Positions 36,736-47,224 are shown, counted from the stretch's first letter. The stretch: DNA of 64,000 nt from Mesorhizobium wenxiniae (GCF_002284535.1 NZ_NPKH01000035.1:124001-188000), one strand, 5' to 3'. Notes: generated from the sequence alone by a model not told the origin. Translations and numbers: made by a program.

Positions 36736-38096
36736 CCTCCGGTAAATTGAGGTTATCGGTTCATGCGGCGAGGTCAATCTGCTGATCGAGTGGCTTGGCG
36801 GGGAGCGTGTGCCATCCGTCGATTTTTCGCATCGAGATTTCGCCGGACGCAATCAACGCCCAGAACAACATTGCCGCGGTTTCGGCCGAAGGCAGCACGG
36901 TCTGGGTCTTGATGCGCCGCTTGAACTCTTCATGCAGACGCTCATCGCGTTTGTAGTTCTGGTGCGCTTTTCCACTGGCTCGGCGGCAGGCGCGTGAAGG
37001 CGAAGAGGCGCTCACCGGCCTCCTCCAGGCTGTCGGCCACCGCCCGGCACTTGAGCCGCCATTTGCGCAGGAACGCCTTGCGGCGGCTCTCGATCTCCTC
37101 CGGCGTGGCCGCGTAGATCATGTCGGTGTAATCGGCGCTGATCTCCTCGTGCAGGCGCTCGGGAGCGTGGGCGAGCAGGTTGCGGTGCTTGTGAACCGTG
37201 CATCTTTGAACCGGCACCCCGTCCCACAGCCCAGCGATCGCCCCGTCCAAGCCGGGTGCGCCGTCGACGATGAGGAACTCAGGGCGGCGGAGGCCGCGTG
37301 CGACGAGATCGTCGAGGATAGCCCGCCAGGCCTCGGTCGTCTCGCCGCCCATGTTCTTGACCGCGAGCAGGATCTTGTGGCCGTCCGCGCGCACGCCGAT
37401 GACAACGAGCAGCGGGATCGAGGTCGCCTTGCGGTCGAGCCTGACACGAACCACCGTCCCGTCGAGGATCAGGCGCACGATCGGGCTCGTCGGCCAGCGA
37501 GCGACCCTTCCAGGCGTCCCAGTCCGTCTTCACCTTGCGCCAGGTGCGGCTGACGACGTCCTTGCCGATCGCGCCGCCGAACAAGGCGGCAAGCGCACGA
37601 CGGACGCGTCGCGTGTTCGTGCCCGCCAGGTAGCTCGACGCGATCAGTGCGTCGGCGGCCTTCGTGCGCCGCTGATAGGCGCGCAGAGCCTTGCTCCTCC
37701 ATTCCACCGTCTTGTCCTCGTCGACATCGAGGCGCGCCCGCGTAACCGTGATCTCAGTGGTGCCGAAGGTCCCCGTCAGCGTGCGCGTCCGGCTGCCGTG
37801 GCGGTGGCCGGCGACACCGGTGGTCTCATCACTGGCGCGCCGCCGGCTGCCGGCCATAACGGGGACGGGCAAGCACCGCTTCCAACTCGGTCTCGAGCAT
37901 CGTCTCGATGAAGCCGCGCACCCGCTCGCGCAGGCCAGCTTCGATCGGATCAAACCAGTTGTCGAAAAGATAGCTCGTCGCCTCATCCCCCGGATGAACG
38001 GCTTCGGCTTTCATGGTAGTCCTTGTCATGGCGTAGTCTCCTGTCCGGCACCGCAAGGCCGGATGATTCGAGGTTGACACCCCGGAGACTACGCCA
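36736..38096 (-). mobile_element. Second IS256-family element with frameshifted transposase
   Basis: Minus-strand frames together encode a mutator-type transposase: N-terminal YLFDNWFDPIEAGLRERVRG (37829-38080), middle TVTRARLDVDEDKTVEWRS (37279-37986), DDE region EFLIVDGAPGLDGAIAGLWD (36942-37478) and C-terminal NYKRDERLHEEFKRRIKTQT (36761-37015). At least three frame changes inactivate it. Ends with related CTCCGG sequences occur near both borders, but exact boundaries are uncertain. It interrupts the M16 pseudogene on one side and the kup pseudogene on the other. Confidence 0.8.
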
Positions 38097-38098
38097 AC

Positions 38099-38895
38099 TC
38101 ACAATTCCAACCACTCCCGCGACGGCACCTTGGCAGTCATCTGCTCGGCAACCAAATCGAGCGGGAATTCGCTCTTGCGGGACTTCTCGAAGAGGAGGCG
38201 GGTTCCGCGAACCCAAGTCATCACGACCACACGCCGGCGACAAGGATTGAGACCCAGCCGCCGTCGAGCACTTTCATGATGTTCGCCGAGAAGAAGCCGA
38301 CATCGACCACCCCGAAGACGAGCGCAAGGCGAGCGCCGGGAGGAGCGTCCACCTCCAGATACGCCTCATCACGACGTGGAGCAGGATTGTCGTCACAACC
38401 ATTTCGCCCGTGACCGATATGCCATAGGCTGACGGGAGGGCGCTGGACTCACCAAAGCCGATGACCGCAACATGACCGACCATGCGAGCAGCAGGTTGAC
38501 GCGCGGCAGGTATATCTGCCCGAATTGCATTTCGGATGTATGCCGGATTTCGAAGCGCGGAAGCATGTTGAGCTGGACGGCCTGTCGCACAAGTGAATAA
38601 GCGCCGGAATCACGACCTGGCTGGCGATCACAGTTGCCGCCGTAGCCATCACCACCGTCGGCACCAACGTCCAGCCGTGGTCATCTCGAAGAATGGATGT
38701 CAGATCGTCCCGCCTCGGGAAAGAACGAACGCGCCCTGCCCGAAATTGTTAAGCAGCAGGCACGGAAATGCGATCGCCAGCCAAGCCAGCACAATCGGCC
38801 GGCGGCCAAAATGACCGAGATCAGTGTAGAGCGCTTCAGCCCCGGTTACGGAAAGGCTCCGCGGGCGGCATACTGCCTTGCCGAAGGGGCCATAA
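38099..38895 (-). pseudogene. kup: Kup-type potassium transporter fragment
   Basis: Minus-strand pieces in several frames match the middle of Kup/TrkD proteins: VTGAEALYTDLGHFGRRPIV, AIAFPCLLLNNFGQGAFVLS, then YGISVTGEMVVTTILLHVVM and FFSANIMKVLDGGW. The N-terminus is missing (it abuts the corA start) and the C-terminus ends at the IS256-type element. Multiple frameshifts rule out function. Confidence 0.82.
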
Positions 38896-39900
38896 ATGCT
38901 GCGCATCTACACGGGCCAGAACGGCCATCTGACAGCAATTGACGGCTTGCCGGAGGCCGAAGCTCTCGGTGCTCTCTGGCTCGACCTCCTCAACCCGACT
39001 GTTGAGGAAGTGAAGCTTGTTAAGGCGCATCTGGCCATTGATATCCCGACGCGCGACGAGATGGCGGAAATCGAGTTGTCGGACCGTCTTTATCATGAAG
39101 ACGGCGCCGAGTTCATGACGATCACCGCGGTCGCGAATATCGAGGGCGAGGACCCTGTCAAAGCGCCGGTTACCTTCGTTATCAAGGGCCAGACGCTCGT
39201 CACTGTCCGCCACGCCGAACCGAAGCCGTTCTTGATCTATGCGGCGAAAGCACAGCGTACTAGCGGCCCTCCCTGCACGTCCGGCGAATTGGTGATGCTG
39301 GGTCTGATCGAAGCGATCATCGACCGCGCGGCCGACACGCTTGAGCGCATCGGCGACGAGATTGATGCACTCTCACGCGAAATTTTTCGCAACACGTCTC
39401 CGAGCGCCTCGAAGAAAACACGCAACCTTCAATCCCTTGTCGAGCGAATCGGCCGGAAGGGTGAGCTGCTGACGAAAATTCAGGAGAGTCTCGTGAGCAT
39501 CGCGCGGCTCGTCGCCTACCATAGCGCGAGTGACTCGACCAGCTGGGCAGTCGCGTCGTCCGGTCGCAAGTTGCAGAAGGAAATCCGGCAACGTATCAAG
39601 CTCGTCCAGCGCGATGCCACGTTCCTCAGCGACCATGCGACCTTCCTGTCCAACAAGATCAACTTCCTGCTGGACGCGACGCTGGGTCTCATCAATCTGG
39701 AGCAGAACCAGATCATCAAGATTTTCTCGGTCGCTGCCGTCGTGTTTTTGCCGCCGACGCTGGTTGCCTCGATCTACGGCATGAACTTCGATGCCATGCC
39801 CGAGCTAAAATGGCTTCTGGGCTATCCTTTTGCGCTGGGTCTGATGGTGCTCTCCGCCGTGGTTCCGTATCTCTTTTTCAAGCGGCGCGGTTGGCTGTGA
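38896..39900 (+). CDS. corA: CorA-family magnesium/divalent-cation transporter
   Basis: 334 residues. A large cytoplasmic N-terminal domain (about 1-270) is followed by two C-terminal membrane helices joined by the CorA signature YGMNFDAMPEL, which forms the periplasmic selectivity loop. The protein ends in the basic FFKRRGWL typical of the family. Length is usual for rhizobial CorA. It is intact although surrounded by pseudogenes. ATG 38896 begins right at the end of the kup fragment, so its promoter probably lies within that fragment. Confidence 0.93.
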   Translation: MLRIYTGQNGHLTAIDGLPEAEALGALWLDLLNPTVEEVKLVKAHLAIDIPTRDEMAEIELSDRLYHEDGAEFMTITAVANIEGEDPVKAPVTFVIKGQTLVTVRHAEPKPFLIYAAKAQRTSGPPCTSGELVMLGLIEAIIDRAADTLERIGDEIDALSREIFRNTSPSASKKTRNLQSLVERIGRKGELLTKIQESLVSIARLVAYHSASDSTSWAVASSGRKLQKEIRQRIKLVQRDATFLSDHATFLSNKINFLLDATLGLINLEQNQIIKIFSVAAVVFLPPTLVASIYGMNFDAMPELKWLLGYPFALGLMVLSAVVPYLFFKRRGWL

Positions 39901-39959
39901 AAGGAAATAGGCTGGTTCGGGGCGCTTACTGAAAGTCCCACTTCCCGGAGCGGTCGCGC

Positions 39960-40321
39960 AGCTCAGCGAATTCGACATCTTGACTATCGCACGACACGTT
40001 GGCCTCGAGGTTGAGCAGCTCAAGCGGGACATGGAAGACCGCGCCATCGAAAACGTCCTCGAGCGCAATTGCGCGCTCGCCAAGGAGCTGTACATCAACG
40101 TCACGCCGGCGTTGGTTCTCGGCGACGAAGTGATTTCAGGTGTGCTCAAGATTCACACGCTGGAACGCTTCATCGCCAAAGAGCGGGAAGAAGCTAAGCG
40201 TCGTGCCGGATCACCAACTTCGGCATTTTGACAGCGTGGCGGCCGGTGCGATCCCGTTCTCTGGCCACGAGTGCCGCCTCTCGCGTCGGGCCAAATCTCT
40301 TATATGGCCCGGCAACGCGGT
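39960..40321 (+). repeat. 362-bp direct repeat, copy 2 (fragment of DsbA-like gene)
   Basis: Copy of 26921-27281, starting in mid-gene (from QLSEFDILTIARHVGLEVEQ, shown as a landmark). Here the frame ends in RRAGSPTSAF and a stop, probably the native C-terminus, because one C is present that copy 1 lacks. No N-terminal half or start exists here. Confidence 0.92.
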
Positions 40322-40520
40322 AGTGGGCGGACCAAGCCGTTCTATGCAGCGCACCAGACAAAGGGCAATGACCAAAGCCGTCCCGGACATCGCATCGGAG
40401 TTCAACGTCTTTGCACCAATGCCCAGCAATGGTCGCCGCGACAAACAACGCCTGCAAACGGGCGCTGTGAGCCGCCGTCGTTCAACGAAAGATCACCAAC
40501 GGAGGTCCCGAGGAGGCCCC

Positions 40521-41453
40521 ATGAATCGCTGCACATCAGCATTTGCAATTCTTGCTTTCGGCACGTTCTGCACATCGTCGACCATCGCCATGGCGGCGCA
40601 TTCGACCACCTATTCAGCGCCCGACAAGAGCGTCGTGTTTCTTGGTGGCGTTGGCTACACCTGGCTAAAGGGCAACGAGCTTTTCTACGACGAAGTGGGC
40701 AATCGTATCAGCAAATTGATCTGGGAAACCGGCGCGCCGGTTCTGACCACCGGGCTAAAGGCCGAGGTCTGGAAGAACTGGACCATCTCAGCCAACGGCG
40801 TATTGCCGGACAGGATTGGTCGGATCAGTCAATCCACCCCGACACCCGCCTTGACCGCTACATCAACCTTGACATGGCAGCAGGCCCAGACTTCGTGATC
40901 AACGATGCCACGGTTATCAACCTTCATGGTGGCTTCAAATACACCAACATGATGCGGTTCGTACATATAGAGTGGGGACGGCTTCGGCTTTCGCGAGGAT
41001 CGCGGCAAGTTCCCGGACGGCGAACCGGTCATCGATTACGAACAGCGCTATTTCGGCCTGTTCCTTGGCGCGAAAGCGACCACGACGCTCGGGAACTTGA
41101 CGCTCTCGGGTCTGCTCCGCAGCGGCTTCACCGTTGATGCAAGCGCTGTTGACCATCACTGGCTGCGCGAGGAGGGGCGCGGCCTGCGATTTGAGGACGA
41201 CTTCTTCACGGTGCCGTTCATCTCGGCCGGCGCCAAGATCGATTATCAGATGACCGACCGCGCCAGCGTCTTCCTGGCCGGCAATGTCGACAAATATTTT
41301 CGCAACAAAGGCTAGAAAACGGCCTACAGCATCGCGACCGGCGAACAAGGAACCCACAAGGATACCGCTGGCATGGACTTCTATGCCTTGACCCTGTCGG
41401 CCGGCTTCAAGCTGACGTTGCAAGCGCAGTCATTTCTGACGCTGAGCACGTAA
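40521..41453 (+). pseudogene. Omptin-family outer-membrane protease, frameshifted
   Basis: ATG 40521 starts a protein with a signal peptide (about 25 residues ending AMA). The first frame gives VGYTWLKGNELFYDEVGNRI and SKLIWETGAPVLTTGLKAEV, like the omptin GE-x-x-Y...LxWK region. Other frames give DWSDQSIHPDTRLDRYINLD, then GEPVIDYEQRYFGLFLGAK and SAVDHHWLRE, matching the omptin active-site segments (Asp pair and Asp-His). Frame changes near 40805 and 40975 and an in-frame TAG at 41313-41315 inactivate it. ORFs of this family are uncommon in rhizobia but known on symbiosis islands. Confidence 0.75.
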
Positions 41454-41655
41454 GACCATGCGTGCATTAAGGACGCACAATGCCTCTGCGCGCAATCCAT
41501 TCAATCGCGGATATCCAAGCGGCGCCGACGTCGGCCAGAATCTCAGGATTGTCCGGGCGGTCCGCCAGGCCTGGTATGGCCGGCGTGGAGGTGTTGTCCG
41601 CCGGTCATCCCGTCGATTTTAAGGTCCCGACGGCCGTCTGGCACCGGTGCGCGAG

Positions 41656-41790
41656 CCGCCAGAAAAGCGTGGCCTTCCGCGCGATCCCGAAGCCACAAAC
41701 CGTGAGAACCCGTGCGACACCGCCGCATCACGTCGTGTCGTGCATCGATGCCAAGCGGCTCGGCGTTGAGCTCGCCGCACGCCAGAATAA
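41656..41790 (+). repeat. Dispersed ~135-bp repeat, copy 2
   Basis: Matches 29639-29775, starting CCGCCAGAAAAGCGTGGCC. No coding function was recognised in either copy. The surrounding 41454-42490 stretch holds only this repeat and transposase debris. Confidence 0.75.
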
Positions 41791-41821
41791 ACTTGGCGCT
41801 CCTCAAGATTGCAGAGTCAGG

Positions 41822-42130
41822 CTAGTGGGTTGCGTCCCGCGGCGTCGTCTCCCAGCGTCAACCGGATCGTCTCGGCAATCTCCTCATCGGGCGCGCCGGG
41901 ACGCGGTTCATCGTAAAGGCTATCGAGCCGCTGTTCGGCAAAGCGCCGACGCAATGTGCCCACTGTGTTGGGCGTTGCACCAAGGCGTAAGGCAATTTCC
42001 TTGTTCTACATCCTCTCGCTGGCCAGCAGCACTATCCGCGCCCGTCGCGGCAGGCCTTGCGCCGTGCCTCGACGCCGGACCAGACCCTCCAGTTCACTCG
42101 GCTCTGCTGCGGAGCCAGCGCCTTGAGCAG
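41822..42130 (-). pseudogene. IS630-family transposase remnant (N-terminal HTH)
   Basis: The minus strand reads RARIVLLASERM, stop, NKEIALRLGATPNTVGTLRR and RFAEQRLDSLYDEPRPGAPD, the helix-turn-helix and linker typical of IS630-type transposases. A stop replaces the usual residue before NKEIA. The catalytic part is absent. Confidence 0.75.
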
Positions 42131-42490
42131 CGGCCAACCTGGACTCGTCCCGTCCTCGAAAAGCAAATTGTTACGCAGATGCTTGTCCACCCTGACCCGA
42201 GCCATCCTCCTGCACGCTTTCGCCGTTGCGCGCGACGAAGACCGCAACGCTTCATCGCGCTTGGCGTAGCGGCACCAGGGACCGCCCATCGAATGACTCA
42301 TGCGAGGCATCTCAAGGCTGTCCGCGGTCCAGCGCCAGATCTCCGCCTCGCCCGAGGCGCGCAGAGCTGGCCGGTTGTGCAGGAGCCGTAGGCAATATTC
42401 GCCGTCCTTGTTCGGATGGGTAACGCTTGCGTCTCCCGTCGCATTCTACCTCGCTTTCCGAACGTAGCCGTGATGCGAACTCTTGCTGCA

Positions 42491-42594
42491 TATAAAGTCG
42501 AATCAGGGGGATTTGGATCATACGATACGGAGGCTTGACTTTGGCAGTCGCTCTGCGACGTTACCTATATAAAGGTCGAAATGAGGTGATATGG
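42491..42594 (+). promoter_or_regulatory. Promoter region of HipBA-type pair with a repeated motif
   Basis: TATAAAGTCGAATCAGGGGG (from 42491) and TATAAAGGTCGAAATGAGG (from 42568) share TATAAAG(G)TCGAA followed by AGG and GAT, about 77 bp apart, just upstream of the antitoxin ATG at 42621. Such repeats are candidates for HipB-type autorepression; this is position-based inference. Confidence 0.4.
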
Positions 42595-42620
42595 CTCATG
42601 GATAGGCCACGGAGACCCGA

Positions 42621-42959
42621 ATGACGGCAACGCATAAACGCACCTATTCGCGCTACGCGATGGAAGCGCTTGGCCTTTTCGGTAAGACCATCCGGCTGGG
42701 CCGGATGCAGCACCGGTTAACCGCACAGGAGTTAGCCGAGAGAATCGGTGTTTCACGCAGCACCCTGCAGCGCATCGAGAAGGGCGATCCCAAAGTCGAA
42801 ATCGGACTGATGTTCGAAGCTGCTGCCATTGTCGGTGTGAAGCTGTTCGATGCGGACGGCAAGGGCATCACAGCCCTCACAGGCCGCATGGACGATCGCA
42901 TCGCGCTGCTGCCGAAGCACGTCTACAAGGCCGGCAAGCAGATCGTCGATGAGTTCTAA
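42621..42959 (+). CDS. XRE-family antitoxin (HipB-like)
   Basis: 112 residues with a central helix-turn-helix, LTAQELAERIGVSRSTLQRI, at about 34-53, followed by EKGDPKVEIGLMFEAAAIVG. Such small XRE proteins bind and silence HipA and repress the operon. Its last 11 bases overlap the start of the HipA gene, giving coupled synthesis of antitoxin before toxin. Confidence 0.85.
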   Translation: MTATHKRTYSRYAMEALGLFGKTIRLGRMQHRLTAQELAERIGVSRSTLQRIEKGDPKVEIGLMFEAAAIVGVKLFDADGKGITALTGRMDDRIALLPKHVYKAGKQIVDEF

Positions 42960-44265
42960 GGTCCCCAAGTACGACGAAGCCTATGTCTGGGTCTGGCTGC
43001 CGGGCGAGACCGCGCCGGTTGTCGCCGGGCGGCTATATGCCCATGACGGACTCGTCAGCTTCAACTATGGCAGGAGCTTTCGTGAACTGGGCAGCGCGAT
43101 CCCGCTTTATCTCCCGGAACTGCCCCTGAAGGCAGGCGAATTGCCTTTGCTTCCTGGCCTAACCATGCCGGGATGCATCCGCGATGCTGCCCCCGATGCC
43201 TGGGGACGACGGGTTATCCTAAACCGCAAATTCGGTGTGAAGGGCGATGAAATCGCGCGGCTCGATATTTCAGAACTGACGTTCCTGCTGGAATCAGGCT
43301 CGGACCGCATCGGCGCGCTCGATTTTCAGTTTTCGCCCACGAATTACGAGCCGCGCGCACTGGCCAATGCCACTCTCGAAGAGCTTGTCCAATCGGCGGA
43401 GCGGGTAGAGAAAGGTATTCCGCTCACCCCCGAATTAGATCAGGCGCTGCATCACGGCAGCTCGATCGGCGGCGCAAGGCCAAAGGCGCTGATCGAGGAC
43501 GACGCCATCAAGCATGTCGCGAAATTTTCCTCGTCTGCCGACCTTTACAGCGTCGTCAAAGGAGAATTCATAGCCATGCGGCTTGCCGCCTTGTGCGGCA
43601 TCAGAGCGGCATCCGTCTCGCTTGTTCGCGCCGCAGGCAAGGACGTGTTGCTCGTCGAGCGATTCGACCGGATCAAGGTCACGGGCGGCTGGCAACGCAA
43701 ATCCATGGTCTCAGCGCTGACGATGCTCGCGCTCGATGAGATGATGGCGCGTTACGCCAGCTACCAGGATTTGGCGGAGATCATTCGCCACCGATTCACC
43801 GCGCCGTCGGAAACTCTGCGCGAGTTGTTCAGCCGCATTGTCTTCAACATACTTTGCGGCAACACCGACGATCATGCCCGCAACCATGCGGCATTCTGGG
43901 ACGGGGCTAAGCTCACCCTCACGCCTGCTTACGATATTTGTCCGCAGGCCCGCAGTGGCCAGGAGGCCAGCCAGGCCATGCTCATCAGCGGCAATAACCG
44001 CATGAGCCGGATCGCGTCCTGCCTTGAAGCCGCGCATCACTTCCTGCTCAGCGCGCCGGAAGCTCTTGCGATTGTTGAAGGCCAGCTCCGATGCATTGCG
44101 AAGAATTGGCCGCGTGTCAGCGAGGAAGCTACGCTATCCGGCACAGATCGCAATCTGTTCTGGGGCCGACAGTTCCTCAATCCCTACGCTTTTACGGCGC
44201 TGGAAGGGAGCGCCGACGTTCTCCGCGCTCTGGCTGACGAACTACGCAACAGTGTTCACGCCTGA
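42949..44265 (+). CDS. HipA-type Ser/Thr kinase toxin
   Basis: 438 residues from ATG 42949, overlapping the antitoxin gene. Kinase landmarks are SIGGARPKALI (phosphate loop), VLLVERFDR, the catalytic loop NTDDHARNHAAFW and the metal segment LTPAYDICP. All residues expected for an active HipA fold appear present. HipA of E. coli phosphorylates GltX and induces persistence; the target here is unknown. The intact state beside an intact antitoxin suggests a working toxin-antitoxin pair that could help keep the region in the genome. Confidence 0.9.
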   Translation: MSSKVPKYDEAYVWVWLPGETAPVVAGRLYAHDGLVSFNYGRSFRELGSAIPLYLPELPLKAGELPLLPGLTMPGCIRDAAPDAWGRRVILNRKFGVKGDEIARLDISELTFLLESGSDRIGALDFQFSPTNYEPRALANATLEELVQSAERVEKGIPLTPELDQALHHGSSIGGARPKALIEDDAIKHVAKFSSSADLYSVVKGEFIAMRLAALCGIRAASVSLVRAAGKDVLLVERFDRIKVTGGWQRKSMVSALTMLALDEMMARYASYQDLAEIIRHRFTAPSETLRELFSRIVFNILCGNTDDHARNHAAFWDGAKLTLTPAYDICPQARSGQEASQAMLISGNNRMSRIASCLEAAHHFLLSAPEALAIVEGQLRCIAKNWPRVSEEATLSGTDRNLFWGRQFLNPYAFTALEGSADVLRALADELRNSVHA

Positions 44266-44416
44266 TCCGGCGCTGGATTTCGGACAAGCTCGGCAAGCGC
44301 AAGACGCCCACAATATGGACAATCCTTGCCGTGCCAGCACGAAGTCATGAACACACGGCTCTTCGACAGCGACAACGTGCACTGCGGAGAGATGTGGAGC
44401 TGACACCGCAAGAGCC

Positions 44417-44424
44417 CACAGACG
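44417..44424 (+). repeat. IS66 target-site duplication, left copy
   Basis: CACAGACG directly precedes the element's left end (GTATCC) and is repeated perfectly at 47252-47259 after its right end. Confidence 0.88.
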
Positions 44425-44502
44425 GTATCCCCGCGGTCACGGCCGTCTTGCTGAGGTAGGCTGAAGGCTGCAAGTCCTAGTGCAAGCACTAGGAGTAGCC
44501 CT

Positions 44503-44898
44503 GTGACGAAGCATCAGATTGAAGTGATCACGTCGGTCGAGCGGCGCCGGCGCTGGTCTCGGGAGGATAAGGAGCGGCTGGTCGCGGCGACGTTTGAGCC
44601 TGGGGCTAGTGTTTCCGAGACCGCGCGATCGGCTGGCATTCATGTGAGCCAGCTTTTCCGGTGGCGCAAGGAACTCTGCCAGATCTCCGCGCCGTCCGTG
44701 CCGCAACTCGTTGCCGTGGAAGTCGTCGAGGCGCTGCCAGCGCCGCAATCGCCAGCGCAGCCACCGCCGATCTCCAGACCGCGCAAGAAGAGCAGCATGG
44801 TGTCGATCGAGCTTGGCGGCGCCCGCCGCCTGCGGGTCGAGAGTGATATCGATAGCGAGGCGCTCGGCCGGATCCTGGATGTGCTGGAGCGGCGATGA
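44503..44898 (+). CDS. tnpA: IS66 accessory protein TnpA
   Basis: 131 residues from GTG 44503. The N-terminal helix-turn-helix of the IS3/IS66 OrfA type is visible (VERRRRWSREDKERLVAATF, then GIHVSQLFRWRKELC). It overlaps tnpB by ATGA. It is one of three proteins needed for IS66 transposition. Confidence 0.88.
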   Translation: MTKHQIEVITSVERRRRWSREDKERLVAATFEPGASVSETARSAGIHVSQLFRWRKELCQISAPSVPQLVAVEVVEALPAPQSPAQPPPISRPRKKSSMVSIELGGARRLRVESDIDSEALGRILDVLERR

Positions 44899-45238
44899 TC
44901 TCGATCCCGAGCGGCGTTAAGGTGTGGCTCGCCACTGGCTATACCGATATGCGCAAGGGCTTCCCGGGCCTGTCGCTGATGGTGCAGGAGACATTGAGCG
45001 CGATCCGCACACCGGTTACCTGTTCTGTTTCCGCGGGCGGCAGGGTGACTTGATCAAGGTGATCTGGCATGACGGCCAGGGTGCCTGCCTGTTCACGAAG
45101 AAGCTCGAGCGTGGCCGGTTCATCTGGCCATCGGCCGATGGCACGGTGGTGATCACGCCCGCGCAGCTCGGCTATTTGCTAGAAGGCATCGACTGGCGGA
45201 TGCCGCAAAAAACCTGGCGTCCGAGCTCGGCGGGATGA
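44895..45238 (+). pseudogene. tnpB: IS66 TnpB with single-base frameshift
   Basis: ATG 44895 starts MISIPSGVKVWLATGYTDMR, the normal TnpB beginning. At about 44998 one base (an A in what should be TTGAAGCGC) is missing, and the correct continuation (RDPHTGYLFCFRGRQGDLIK, HDGQGACLFTKKLERGRF) lies in the next frame to 45238. Unless a ribosome slips, TnpB is not made. Confidence 0.85.
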
Positions 45239-45283
45239 GCAAAACCGCTGGCTTGGCGGGAGCGAATATGATTCCATCGCGCC

Positions 45284-46918
45284 ATGACCGATGTGGCCGA
45301 TCAGCTTCCCGGTGACCTTGCCAGTGCGCACGCGATGATCCTCGCCGAGCGTGCGGCCCGCCGTGAGGCGCAAGCGCTCGCCGCTCGCGCGCAAGCCTTG
45401 AACTCGCACTCCGATGTGCTGATCGCGCGGCTCAGGCTGGAGATAGAGAAGCTGAAGCGCGAGATCCATGGCAGCCGCTCCGAACGCAAGGCCAGGCTTC
45501 TCCAACAGATGGAATTGCAACTTGAGGAGTTGGAAGCCGACGCCAGCCAGGACGAATTGGCGGCGGAACTGACAGCGCGGTCATCGACAGTCCGAGCTTT
45601 CGAGCGCAAGCGCCCGTCGCGCAAGCCCTTTCCCGACCATCTGCCACGTGAGCGCGTGGTCATCGCCGCACCCCGGAACTGCCCGTGCTGCGGCTCGGGC
45701 AGGCTGGCCAAGCTTGGCGAGGACATTACCGAGACGCTGGAGGTGATCCCGCGCCAGTGGAAGGTGATCCAGACCGTGCGCGAGAAGTTCACCTGCCGTG
45801 AATGCGAGAAGATCTCGCAGCCGCCGGCGTCCTTCCATGTGACGCCGCGCGGCTTTGCCGGACCGAACCTTTTGGCGATGGTCCTGTTCGAGAAGTTCGC
45901 CCAGCATCAACCGCTGAACCGGCAGAGCGAGCGCTATGCCCGCGAGGGCGTCGACCTCAGCCTGTCGACGCTTGCGGACCAGGTCGGCGCTTGTGCCGTG
46001 GCGCTGAAGCCGGTGCACGCGCTAATCGAGGCGCATGTGCTTGCCGCTGATCGTCTCCATGCCGACGACACGACCGTGCCGATCCTGGCGAAGGGCAAGA
46101 CCGATACAGGCCGCATCTGGACCTATGTCAGGGATGACCGGCCGTTCGGCGGGCAATCGCCACCGGCGGCGCTCTACTATGCTTCGCGCGATCGGCGGCA
46201 GGAGCATCCCGAGCGTCATTTGAGGAACTTCACCGGCATTCTGCAGGCCGATGCCTATGGCAGTTACAATCCGCTGTTCAAGGTGGACCGCGATCCCAGT
46301 CCGCTGACCCAGGCGCTGTGCTGGGCGCATGCGCGCCGCAAGTTCTTCGTACTTGCCGACATCGCCGCCAATGCCAAGCGTGGCAAGAACGCCGCGCCGA
46401 TCTCACCGATCGCGCTCGAGGCGGTCAAACGCATCGACGCCCTGTTTGGTATCGAGCGCGACATCAACGGACTCGTCTCCGACGAACGTCTGCAACGACG
46501 GCAGGAAAGCCGTCTTATCGCCACCGAACTTGAGGCCTGGATGCGGGCAGAGCGGGCAAGACTGTCGCGCAGCTCTCCGGTCGCCGAGCCAATCGACTAT
46601 ATGCTGAAGCGCTGGGAAGGATTCACGACCTTCCTCGGCGATGGCCGGATTTGCCTCACCAACAACGCGGCCGAACGCGCGCTGCGTGGTTTTGCTCTGG
46701 GCAGGAAAGCTTGGCTATTTGCAGGCTCCGATCGAGGTGCCGATCGGGCCGCCTTCATGGCGACGCTGATCAACACCGCCAAGCTCAACGGCATCGATCC
46801 GCAGGCATGGCTTGCCGACGTCCTCGCCTGCATCGCCGACACGCCGATCACGCAGATCGAGGACTTGCTCCCGTGGAATTGGAGCCTTCTTACGGCCGCA
46901 GCGGATAAGGCTGCCTGA
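45284..46918 (+). CDS. tnpC: IS66 transposase TnpC
   Basis: 544 residues, full family length. It has an N-terminal coiled-coil region (about 20-95), a zinc-finger-like section (NCPCCGSG and FTCRECEK), and the DDE transposase core with HADDTTVPIL, LQADAYGSYNPLF and CLTNNAAERALRGFALGRKAW. It is intact. Confidence 0.92.
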   Translation: MTDVADQLPGDLASAHAMILAERAARREAQALAARAQALNSHSDVLIARLRLEIEKLKREIHGSRSERKARLLQQMELQLEELEADASQDELAAELTARSSTVRAFERKRPSRKPFPDHLPRERVVIAAPRNCPCCGSGRLAKLGEDITETLEVIPRQWKVIQTVREKFTCRECEKISQPPASFHVTPRGFAGPNLLAMVLFEKFAQHQPLNRQSERYAREGVDLSLSTLADQVGACAVALKPVHALIEAHVLAADRLHADDTTVPILAKGKTDTGRIWTYVRDDRPFGGQSPPAALYYASRDRRQEHPERHLRNFTGILQADAYGSYNPLFKVDRDPSPLTQALCWAHARRKFFVLADIAANAKRGKNAAPISPIALEAVKRIDALFGIERDINGLVSDERLQRRQESRLIATELEAWMRAERARLSRSSPVAEPIDYMLKRWEGFTTFLGDGRICLTNNAAERALRGFALGRKAWLFAGSDRGADRAAFMATLINTAKLNGIDPQAWLADVLACIADTPITQIEDLLPWNWSLLTAAADKAA

Positions 46919-46948
46919 TCTGGGCCTACAAATAAACGAGGCCGTCAG

Positions 46949-47224
46949 ATGAGATATCGCAACTCCGCTCTTTACACCCTCAAATATGTGGCCGAGATGC
47001 TCGAAGAAGACGAAGACTTTTTGCGCGATTGCTCGATCGAGATGTTCTCGGAAGACGGTTGCCTGAGCGCCTACGACGGCTATCCCGCATCCGAATTAAG
47101 CGAACCTATCGTTGTCTTCACCGAAGACGGCATCGACAACCTTCGGCATATCGTCGACGAGCGCAGGGCTGCGGGTCACGCACCGCCGAAACCTAGCGCA
47201 GAAAACCGTCGCCCGAAATCATAG
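46949..47224 (+). CDS. Small hypothetical passenger gene within IS66
   Basis: 91 residues, acidic in its first half (MLEEDEDFLRDCSIEMFSED). It lies between tnpC and the right end, inside the element's borders, so it moves with it. The family is not named by me; no transposase motif is seen. Confidence 0.6.
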   Translation: MRYRNSALYTLKYVAEMLEEDEDFLRDCSIEMFSEDGCLSAYDGYPASELSEPIVVFTEDGIDNLRHIVDERRAAGHAPPKPSAENRRPKS

